From Microbacterium limosum (GTDB lineage: Bacteria > Actinomycetota > Actinomycetes > Actinomycetales > Microbacteriaceae): DNA of 64,000 nucleotides. Shown piece after piece: positions 56,784-64,000 of the stretch. The notes under the pieces were generated by a model. The model worked only from the letters and a program-made list of their open reading frames with translations, made no database searches and was not told the origin of the DNA. The position numbers and the translations under genes are program-made. The stretch spans positions 2,108,001-2,172,000 of the forward strand of contig NZ_CP137080.1 in assembly GCF_036324365.1 (NCBI RefSeq). Reading direction: 5' to 3'. Each line of letters starts with the position of its first letter. The stretch's first letter is position 1.

Positions 56784-56822
56784 AGAGGGAGTGCTCCGCT
56801 TCAGGGCGGAGGCACTCCCTCT
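56784..56822. terminator. Hairpin terminator downstream of the membrane hydrolase
   Basis: AGAGGGAGTGC-TCCGC (56784-56799) pairs with GCGGAGGCACTCCCTCT (56806-56822) with one bulged base. Lies 21 nt after the minus-strand stop codon. Confidence 0.8.
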
Positions 56823-58625
56823 GGTCGAATTGGTGAGACGGGTCAGTACACGACGGTCAGCGTGTTCGAGACTGAGATGATTGTCACGACGGCGGCGTTG
56901 ATGAACCCTCCGATGTATGGGTTGCCCGTCGCTCGGTAGATCTTCCGCGAGATCACGGCTGAGACCGCAAGGATGAGGATGACCGGGAACAGCCAGATGC
57001 TGAAGATGCCCCCGAAGCCCGGGATCGTGTCACCGCTGATGAAGAACGTCGCGTACTGGGCGACTACGAGCACGATCGGCGCTATCGCGTTCGCCACCGC
57101 CAGCACCAACGTGTTGAGCCATTCCTGTCCGCGCAGCGTGAACCGGTTGAAGCTGTTGATCGCCACCGAGTTCGCGAAGAAGTACACGAGGAAGAACGGC
57201 AGATAGAGCAGGGCGATCCAGAGCTTGTCCGCTTCGAACGCCTTGACGGCTACGACCCAGTACCGGAAGTCGGTCTTGAAGAAGTAGTCGAGCACGAACA
57301 CGATGCCAAACGCCGCCGCGACGACGATCGCTCCGAGACCGATGCCGTGGAAGAACTTCCTCCAGCCGGGGAGGACCCCTGCTGCCCGCAGATCCAGGCT
57401 GTTCTTCTTACCGAACGCGAAGTAGGAGACCGTCATGATGATCAGCCCCGCGACACCGTTGATCGCCGCCCAGGTCGCGATGAAGAACACAGCACCCTGG
57501 GTGAAGATCGTCGGCACGGCGTTGAATGCGATGCCCTGCATCACGGGCTGCTGGCTCAGCCAGACGTAGCTCCAGCCCGAGAACAGCGCCGAGACGACCA
57601 GTCCGCCCCAGAACCATGCCAGGCCTTTGCGACTCGTGGCCGCGAGCGCAGCGGGCTCCGTAAATCGCAGGCCGGCGAAGGCGCGGGTGCCGAGAAGCGC
57701 ACGCGTGAAGGCAACCAGGAAGATGCCGAAGCCGATGAGACCGAACGCCGTCGCCGTCTCCTTGACCTGCCAGATCTGGGCGCTCGGTTCGATCGCGTTC
57801 GGCGCGGGGAAGACCCGCTCCCAGAACTCGACCTGGCTCCCGACCGTCGTCTTCGAGATCGTGCCCCACGGGTGCGTCTCCGCCGGGGTGTAGACGATGC
57901 GATCGGCGTCGCCCTCGGTGTAGAACTCACCGGCCGAGCGCGATTCTTCCTCAGCCGGGTCCACGCCGAAGTTCAGGAAGGACTGCGCGTTGGGGGTCGA
58001 GATGTACTCACGCGGCGGCGTCAGCGCGACACCCTCCGGGCTGTAGCTGCGGAAGAAGAACTCGTCATACTGGGCCGCGACCAGACCGACATCTCGCGTG
58101 CCGTAGATGTTCGTGTACGCGCCGTCGGCATCGGTGTAGACAGGGTCGTTGTCGACGAGGAAGACCGCATCGATGAGCTGCTCGTCGGCCTCGTTGTCGA
58201 GGGCGACCGAGAAGTTCGCGGCCCGCGCGCCGTTCGAGTGGCCGGACACGCCGATCATCTCCGGGTCGACGTACGGCAGATCGGCGACGAGCTTCACAAC
58301 GTCGTACATGCCGGTGCCGCCGAGCTCGACCTGGCTGTTCACGAGCGGCGACGAGTTGCCGTGCCCATACATGTCGATCGATACGACGATGTAACCGCGT
58401 CGCGCAAGCTCGACATAGTTGGCATCCTGCATCTCGCGGTTGTTCCACCACCCGTGAGACACGATGATGGCGGGGGCCTGAGAATCAGCGGTCGCGGCAT
58501 CCGGCTTGAACAGCAGGGCGCTGATCATCTGGCCCGACGGCGTCTCCCATCTCATGTCCTTCACTGCGATGGTTCCGGCGTTCGTCTGCACCGCGGATGC
58601 GACGATCGCGGACATCAGCATTAGC

Positions 58626-59732
58626 TGTTCTATGCAGCGAGGTTGGTGACAGCTGGTCGGGTGGCGCGGCTGATGGGTGGCCTGCCTCCGAGTGAGCTGT
58701 GCGGTCGATGGTAGTTGTAGTGCTCGAGCCATGCGTGTAGCGCTTGCCGGCGTTGCTCGTTGCTGGTCCAGGCGCGGGCGTAGAGCCACTCGGCGGCCAT
58801 GGTGCGGTGATATCGCTCGACCTTCCCGTTCGTCTGCGGACGGTAGGGGCGGGTGCGCTTGTGACGGGTCTTCGACCCTGCCAGCGCGGCAGCGAATGCC
58901 CACGACCGGTAGCACGACCCGTTGTCGGTGAGGACGCGTCGGATCCGACGGATCCCATGGCGACGGAACCACTTCACCGCGCGCTGCCAGAACCCTGCCG
59001 CGGTCGCGCCGCGCTCGTCCGCGAGTTCCTCGGTGTAGGTCAGCCTGGAATGGTCGTCGGTCGCAGAGTGCAGGTAGACGTATCCGACCCGCTGGCGCCG
59101 CGCGGCGAGGTCCTGGGCGGAGCCGCGGCCGTGGACCCGCCACCCACCGCCGTCAGGGATCCGGCCGACTTTCTTCACATCGACGCGTGCACCCGCCCGG
59201 TCGCGCCCACTCGTAGCGGCGCACCGGTTCGCGCAGGTCCTCGCCGTCCGGGGCGATATCACGGAGCCGGTTGATCCCGCGGCGCACGAGGACCCGGTGG
59301 ATCGTGGAGATCGGAACCTCGTGGCCATGCTCACGGAGCTTCCCGGCCAGCTGCACCGGACCGACCTTGTGCTCGCGGCGGAGCTTCTCGATGAGGTCTT
59401 CGACCTCGACCGGTGTCTGCCGTGGCGATGAGCACGGCCGACTGGACCGGTCCTCCAGACCGGACTCGCCTTCGGCGGCCCAGCGGGCATGCCACTTCCC
59501 CAGCGTCTGACGGGCGATCTGGAACTCGGACGCGACGTGACAGATCGGACGTCCACGATCCACTTCCAGGCACGCGCGGCGGCGGCCTTCCGGAGTCAAC
59601 GGCGCGTTACGGTGGGTCACGAGGTCCTCCTTGGGCGGGGATGCGATTCTTGGTCGTTTCACATCCCACCCGGAGGACCTCACCTACTCCCCGCCGACCC
59701 GCCGCCCGTCACCAACCTCACGAGACACAACA
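58626..59732. mobile_element. IS481-family insertion sequence
   Basis: 1107 bp. Ends TGTTCTATGCAGCGAGGTTG (58626 inward) and, inverted, TGTTGTGTCTCGTGAGGTTG (59732 inward), sharing GAGGTTGGTGAC. Flanked by the direct repeat ATTAGC (58620-58625 and 59733-59738). Confidence 0.95.
58636..59620 (-). pseudogene. IS481-family transposase with a frameshift
   Basis: The N-terminal half (VTHRNAPLTPEGRRRACLEV, HTH SEFQIARQTLGKWHARW) reads from about 59620 and continues to VRRYEWARPGG near 59202, where it leaves frame. The DDE core resumes in another frame with VDVKKVGRIPDGGG, Asp in YLHSATDDHSRL, Asp in RRVLTDNGSCY and Glu in TNGKVERYHRTM, ending at 58636 or just beyond. IS481 transposases are normally one frame, so this copy is probably inactive. 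Confidence 0.8.
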
Positions 59733-59859
59733 ATTAGCACCAGTGACAGCGCGAGCCAGAATGGGTTCCTTTTCAGGAAGGTTGCTTTCATGAGATCCCT
59801 ACTCCTTCGTGTGGGTATCGGTGGGGTTGTGACTGTATTCGGATCGAGGGCGGGGCTGG

Positions 59860-61377
59860 TCAGGTGTCCACGTCGCCGTCCACCCAGCCCATGGTCTTGG
59901 TGACAGCCTTCTTCCAGTTGCGGAAGAGCTGTTCGCGCTCGAGCAGCGGCATCGTCGGGCTCCAGCGCTGCGCCTCTCCCCAGTTCTCGGTTACGGAGTC
60001 CTGGCCGTCCCAGAACCCGACGGCGATGCCGGCAGCGTAGGCCGCGCCGAGGGCGGTGGTCTCGAGGATCTTGGGGCGAAGCACATCGACACCCAGCTGA
60101 TCCGCTTGGAACTGCATGAGCAGCTCGTTGGCGACCATCCCGCCGTCGACGCGTAGCTCGGCCAAACCGATGCCCGCATCCGCGTTCATCGCCTCCACCA
60201 CTTCTCGCGTCTGATACGCGGTGGCCTCCAGGGCCGCGCGTGCGATGTGCTGCTTCGTGACGTAGCGGGTGAGCCCGAGCAGCGCGCCGCGGGCGTCCGG
60301 GCGCCAGTACGGGGCGAAGAGACCGGAGAACGCCGGCACGAAGTACGTGCCGCCGTTGTCCTCGACCTCACGGGCCAGCGGCTCGATCTCCGACGCGTCC
60401 GAGAACATGCCGAGGTTGTCCCGCAGCCATTGCACGAGGGAGCCTGTTACGGCGATCGATCCCTCGAGCGCGTAGACGGCCGGGGCGTCGCCGATCTTGT
60501 AGCAGACGGTCGTGAGCAGTCCGTTCTCGGAGTGCACGCGCGTGCGTCCCGTGTTCAGCAGCAGGAAGTTGCCCGTTCCGTAGGTGTTCTTCGCCATGCC
60601 CTCGCTGAAGCACGCCTGACCGAACATCGCCGCCTGCTGGTCCCCCAGAACCCCGGCGATCGGGACGCCGGGCAGCATCCCGTGGTCTCGTCCCACGCCG
60701 TAGACCTCGGAAGAGGAACGGATCTGCGGGAGCATCGACATCGGGATTCCCATGTCCGCCGCGATCTGCTCGTCCCAGTTCAGCGTGTCGAGGTCCATCA
60801 GCATGGTGCGGGAGGCGTTGGTGACGTCGGTGACGTGGATGCCGCCGTTCACGCCACCGGTGAGGTTCCAGAGGATCCAGGTATCGACCGTGCCGAAGAG
60901 CAGGTCGCCGTCGTCGGCGGCCTGACGTGCCCCGCTGATGTTGTCGAGGATCCACTTCACCTTGGGACCGGCGAAGTAGGTCGCAAGCGGCAGGCCGACG
61001 GTCGCCTTGTACCGATCGACGCCGTGATCGCGGGACAGATCCTCGACGATCCGCTGCGTCCTCGTGTCCTGCCAGACGATGGCCCGACAGACGGGAACTC
61101 CGGTGTGGCGGTCCCAGACGATCGTGGTCTCGCGCTGATTGGTGAGTCCGACCGCCGCGATGTCGCCGTGGGTCAGGTTCGCGCGGGTGAGGGCGAGCCC
61201 CACGGCCTCACGAACGTTGTCCCAGATCTCGACGGCGTCGTGCTCGACCCATCCCGCCCGCGGGAAGTGCTGGCGATGCTCGAGCTGTCCGCTGGCCACG
61301 ATCGACGCCGAGTGGTCGAACACGATCGCGCGCGTGCTCGTCGTGCCCTGGTCGATCGACAGTACAAAACGTGTCAC
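59860..61377 (-). CDS. glpK: Glycerol kinase
   Basis: A 505-residue FGGY kinase: phosphate loop [29 protein letters not shown] (glycerol contact region), [23 protein letters not shown] and the adenosine-motif [20 protein letters not shown]. It makes glycerol-3-phosphate in the cytosol. Start GTG 61377 ([10 protein letters not shown]) after GGAGAGC; the longer frame to 61500 lacks homology. Follows glpD on the same strand with a 55-nt gap; no glpF in the window. Confidence 0.97.
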   Translation of the reverse strand: MTRFVLSIDQGTTSTRAIVFDHSASIVASGQLEHRQHFPRAGWVEHDAVEIWDNVREAVGLALTRANLTHGDIAAVGLTNQRETTIVWDRHTGVPVCRAIVWQDTRTQRIVEDLSRDHGVDRYKATVGLPLATYFAGPKVKWILDNISGARQAADDGDLLFGTVDTWILWNLTGGVNGGIHVTDVTNASRTMLMDLDTLNWDEQIAADMGIPMSMLPQIRSSSEVYGVGRDHGMLPGVPIAGVLGDQQAAMFGQACFSEGMAKNTYGTGNFLLLNTGRTRVHSENGLLTTVCYKIGDAPAVYALEGSIAVTGSLVQWLRDNLGMFSDASEIEPLAREVEDNGGTYFVPAFSGLFAPYWRPDARGALLGLTRYVTKQHIARAALEATAYQTREVVEAMNADAGIGLAELRVDGGMVANELLMQFQADQLGVDVLRPKILETTALGAAYAAGIAVGFWDGQDSVTENWGEAQRWSPTMPLLEREQLFRNWKKAVTKTMGWVDGDVDT

Positions 61378-61432
61378 GGGGTGCTCTCCGTCGAGGCGTG
61401 TGAGTGGCGGGGTGGGGTGGACGGATCGGTGA

Positions 61433-63172
61433 TCAGGGATGCGGCGACATGGCGGCGACCCCGGGGGCGGCCGCCCTGGCGCGCGCGGCCTCGCTGTCAT
61501 CGCTCGCGCGCGCCGCGGCGGCGACGGCGTCGGCCACGGCGGTGTACGCCGCGACCTCCTCGTCGCGCCTCGCGTCTGACCAGCCCAGTTCGCCGGCGAC
61601 GATCCGGGCGACCTCGGGAAGGGCCGCCAGGGCTTCGTCGGCGTACTCGTAGACCATGCGGGTGCGACGGTGCATCACATCCTCCAGGTGCAGCGCACCC
61701 TCATGGCTGACGGCGTACGCGATCTCCGCGCGCAGGTAGGCGGGTGCGTGCTCCAGCGGGCGGGACATGCTCTCGTCGCGGTCGCAGATCTCGGCGATGT
61801 CGCGGATGTCGGAGCCGTACCGGTGCAGCAGATGATCGACCATCGCCGCGTCCCAGCCGAACTGTCGCGCGGAAGCGCCCGCGTCGCCATCCGTCGCAGG
61901 CCGCCCGCCCACGAGCGGGATGGTCTGTGTGACCGACGGTCGCGCGGCGGCCGCCTCGGCGCCCAGGGCGAAGTCGACGGCATCCCGCGCCATGATCCGG
62001 TACGTGGTGAACTTGCCGCCGGCGATGACCGTCAGTCCGGGGACGGGCGAGGCGACCGTGTGCTCGCGCGACACCTTCTCGGATGCGGTGCCGTCCTTCG
62101 TGCCCGGCTGCAGCAGCGGGCGGAGCCCGGCCCACGTGCCGATGATGTCATCGTGCGTGAGCGCCTTCGCCAGGACCCCATTCGCCTCATCGAGCACGTA
62201 GTCGATGTCGCGGGCATGTGCCGTGGGGTTGACGAGTTCTTCGGTCCAGGGGGTGTCGGTCGTGCCGATGACCCAGTACCGCGACCACGGGATGACGAAG
62301 AGAACGCTCTTCTTCGTCTGCAAGATAAGACCCGCGTCGCCCTCAATCCGATCGCGGGGGACGACGATGTGGATGCCCTTCGAGGCCAGCACCCGCAGCC
62401 CGCCGGTCTCGCCGGCGAGAGCCTGCGACTGCTCGGTCCAGACACCGGTCGAGCTGATGACATGGCGCGCCTTGGCCGCGATCACGCGATCCGTCTCGAG
62501 GTCGCGCAGCAGCGCGCCGTCTACGACACCGGCGCCATTCTTGGTCAGCTCCACCACCTGTGTGCGCGCGGCCGCCTGAGCCCCGTGCCCCACCGCAGTG
62601 CGAACGAGCGTCGCGACGTATCTCGCGTCGTCCACCGTCGCATCCCAGTACTCGATCGCCCCGACTGCTGCCCGCGCGCTGAGGTCCGGGAACACCCGGT
62701 CGAGGTCGCCCCGGCTGAGGTGACGATGCCAGGGGAGGGCGCGCTTTCCCCGGCGCAGGGTCGCGAGCACGTCGTAGAGGGCGATGCCCGCCCCCACGAA
62801 GGCCCGCTCCCACACCCGATGACGCAGGGGATAAAGGAAGGGCACGGGGCGCACGAGGTGGGGAGCGACCGCCGTCAGGAGAAGGTCGCGCTCTGCCAAC
62901 GCCTCGAACACCAGCTTGAAATCGAGCATCTGAAGGTAGCGGAGCCCTCCGTGCACGAGCTTGCTCGAGCGAGACGACGTTCCCGCGCCCCAGTCCTGCG
63001 CCTCGACGACCACCGTCTCCAGACCTCTGCTGGCAGCATCAAGGGCGATGCCGGCACCGGTGATACCGCCCCCGATGACGAGCACGTCGAGTTCTCGTCC
63101 CGGCAGTGCGCTCTCGGACAGGCGCGCAAGAGCGCGGTCGCGGGATTCCGTGGTGAGCCGAGTGTCGAGCAT
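61433..63172 (-). CDS. glpD: Glycerol-3-phosphate dehydrogenase (FAD, GlpD)
   Basis: A 579-residue flavoenzyme: FAD-binding [40 protein letters not shown], the substrate region around [33 protein letters not shown], and the C-terminal DAO_C domain with [17 protein letters not shown]. It oxidises glycerol-3-phosphate to DHAP and feeds the quinone pool at the membrane. Start ATG 63172 ([14 protein letters not shown]). Confidence 0.96.
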   Translation of the reverse strand: MLDTRLTTESRDRALARLSESALPGRELDVLVIGGGITGAGIALDAASRGLETVVVEAQDWGAGTSSRSSKLVHGGLRYLQMLDFKLVFEALAERDLLLTAVAPHLVRPVPFLYPLRHRVWERAFVGAGIALYDVLATLRRGKRALPWHRHLSRGDLDRVFPDLSARAAVGAIEYWDATVDDARYVATLVRTAVGHGAQAAARTQVVELTKNGAGVVDGALLRDLETDRVIAAKARHVISSTGVWTEQSQALAGETGGLRVLASKGIHIVVPRDRIEGDAGLILQTKKSVLFVIPWSRYWVIGTTDTPWTEELVNPTAHARDIDYVLDEANGVLAKALTHDDIIGTWAGLRPLLQPGTKDGTASEKVSREHTVASPVPGLTVIAGGKFTTYRIMARDAVDFALGAEAAAARPSVTQTIPLVGGRPATDGDAGASARQFGWDAAMVDHLLHRYGSDIRDIAEICDRDESMSRPLEHAPAYLRAEIAYAVSHEGALHLEDVMHRRTRMVYEYADEALAALPEVARIVAGELGWSDARRDEEVAAYTAVADAVAAAARASDDSEAARARAAAPGVAAMSPHP

Positions 63173-63256
63173 GATGTTCCATTCATGAGGACCGGCGGAA
63201 TGTCCCCCGGCAGCCTGAAGCGTATTAGGATCTGGGAGCATGATGGCAATACGCGC

Positions 63257-64000
63257 ATGCAACCTGCACGAATGTGCAACCTCTCGGTGAACAGGGACGA
63301 AACGATCCTGGCGGCGGCCTCGATGTACTACCTCCAAGACATCAAAATGGAGACGGTCGCTCAGCGGCTGCACATGTCGAGGTCGAGTGTGTCCCGCCTT
63401 CTCAAGGAAGCCCGGTCCTCGGGGCTCGTAAACATAGCGCTGCGCCCGACCCCTTCCCACGCGCCGGCGTTCACCCACCTCATCGCTCAACAGTTCGGCG
63501 TCGAGGTGTACGTGGTGCCAGTCAGCGACTCGGCGACGACGCAGGAGCGACTGGATCAGGTGGCCACCGCCACGGCCAAGATGGTGACCGACTGGTTCGA
63601 CTCCGACATGATCCTCGCGATCGCGTGGGGCACAACCCTCGGAGCGGTATCCCAGCACCTCACGAAAAAGCCGACGCGTGGGAGCGTCATCGTTCAGCTC
63701 AACGGGGGGGCGAACAACCGCACCTCGGGTGCCGACTACGTGGGCAACCTCATCTCTCGATTCGGCGAGGCGTTCGATGCGCGTGTGCAGCCATTCCCGG
63801 TTCCTGCCTTCTTCGACTTCGCCAGCACCAGACGCGCGATGTGGCGTGAGCGCTCCATCGCACGGGTGCTCGAGATGCAGCGGCAGGCGGACATCGCCCT
63901 GTTCTCGATCGGTGCAGTCACAGGCCAGGTGCCGAGCCATGTCTACTCGGCCGGATACCTCGAAGCCGACGACATCCGTGTGCTGGAGTCGGCCGGGGTG
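63257..64000 (+). CDS. SorC/DeoR-type sugar-binding transcriptional regulator (partial)
   Basis: The frame runs off the window. The HTH part LAAASMYYLQDIKMETVAQR with LHMSRSSVSRLLKEARSSGL is followed by the sugar-phosphate-binding SorC domain: FGVEVYVVPVSDSATTQERL, LAIAWGTTLGAVSQHL, GANNRTSGADYVGNLI and AVTGQVPSHVYSAGYL. Divergent from glpD-glpK, so it probably controls that operon with glycerol-3-phosphate or a related sugar phosphate as ligand. Start uncertain: ATG 63257, ATG 63272 or GTG 63287. Confidence 0.88.
   Translation, partial: MQPARMCNLSVNRDETILAAASMYYLQDIKMETVAQRLHMSRSSVSRLLKEARSSGLVNIALRPTPSHAPAFTHLIAQQFGVEVYVVPVSDSATTQERLDQVATATAKMVTDWFDSDMILAIAWGTTLGAVSQHLTKKPTRGSVIVQLNGGANNRTSGADYVGNLISRFGEAFDARVQPFPVPAFFDFASTRRAMWRERSIARVLEMQRQADIALFSIGAVTGQVPSHVYSAGYLEADDIRVLESAGV
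63264..63277. promoter_or_regulatory. Palindromic operator candidate between glpD and its regulator
   Basis: TGCAC-GAAT-GTGCA with surrounding repeats of TGCAAC (63258 and 63274). If it is an operator, the regulator start is more likely GTG 63287, downstream of it. Confidence 0.4.

Larger units (their letters stand above)
56843..59791 (-). pseudogene. Membrane-bound alpha/beta hydrolase, split by an IS481-family element
   Basis: Restored without the IS and one target copy it is 611 residues: N-terminal signal-anchor MKATFLKRNPFWLALSLVLM joined to LMSAIVASAVQ, then an alpha/beta hydrolase domain (AIIVSHGWWNNREMQD, nucleophile elbow IGVSGHSNGARAA), followed by about seven C-terminal helices (LIGFGIFLVAFTRALLGTRA through IGGFINAAVVTIISVSN). 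Start ATG 59791 after AAGGAG. Only 22 codons (including the whole start region) lie beyond the IS, so expression is probably abolished. Substrate unknown; it lies next to glpK. Confidence 0.82.

Noticed and set aside
56587..56880. 97-codon plus-strand frame before the membrane hydrolase terminator
   Set aside because: Extends through the terminator hairpin and antisense into the hydrolase 3' end; no ribosome site.
58630..59556. Treating the 308-codon frame as a complete second transposase
   Set aside because: Its first ~115 codons are shadow of the N-terminal transposase frame; only the part from VDVKKVGRIP is real.

Overview
The window is a high-GC chromosomal segment of a Gram-positive actinobacterium of the Microbacteriaceae, most likely Microbacterium or a close relative. 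This rests on gene content and order: the rlmB-cysS-ispDF-carD-(LpqE-like) block shared with mycobacteria, senX3-regX3-phoU, a standalone groL behind a CIRCE operator, a GlnR-type orphan regulator beside ppk, many purine-rich Shine-Dalgarno sites, frequent GTG starts, and ATGA/GTGA stop-start overlaps.

Layout, core part (1-46.1 kb). 1-8.2 kb: partial cold-shock protein, small membrane protein, XPB-type helicase pair, a deletion scar joining remnants of a hydrolase and a TetR regulator, a two-component system, and a WXG100 protein. 8.2-15.8 kb: groL, DUF3048 lipoprotein, CspA, LytR_C protein, DUF3263, DUF2332, msrB, nitroreductase-like protein, tRNA-Thr, and a DsbA-like membrane protein without CxxC. 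16-25.2 kb: sugar-ABC ATPase, DUF4032 kinase-like protein, NAD(P)-binding protein, then the rlmB/cysS/ispDF/carD block, interrupted by an EamA transporter on the other strand, and an LpqE-like secreted protein. 25.2-28.8 kb: regX3-senX3, divergent phoU, and gpmA. 28.8-33 kb: methyltransferase, FUSC transporter, YgfZ, nitrobindin and two small membrane proteins. 33-41.7 kb: glnR, ppk, Nudix/phosphohistidine phosphatase, histone-like protein and pstSCAB behind a PHO-box-like repeat. Together with senX3-regX3-phoU, much of the phosphate-starvation and polyphosphate system lies here. 41.7-46.1 kb: class IV aminotransferase, a structured intergenic element, a conserved unknown, and a SigK/RskA pair divergent from a fasciclin lipoprotein.

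Accessory part (46.1-59.8 kb). A tyrosine recombinase lies directly beside the 3' end of tRNA-Lys. It is followed by a MazEF-like toxin-antitoxin pair and a MobF relaxase-helicase, which together look like an integrative mobilizable element. Next is a run of very small plus-strand genes, including a DksA/TraR zinc-finger protein, with lower coding density. Three insertion sequences sit here. An IS256-family element (52929-55905, 8-bp target duplication) splits an unknown 221-codon gene and is itself interrupted by an IS3-family element. An IS481-family element (58626-59732, 6-bp duplication) splits the 5' end of a 611-residue membrane-bound hydrolase. In both outer cases, removing the IS plus one target copy restores the host reading frame exactly, so the insertions are recent.

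The right end (59.8-64 kb) returns to metabolic genes: glpK and glpD for glycerol use, and a divergent, partial SorC/DeoR-type regulator that runs off the window.
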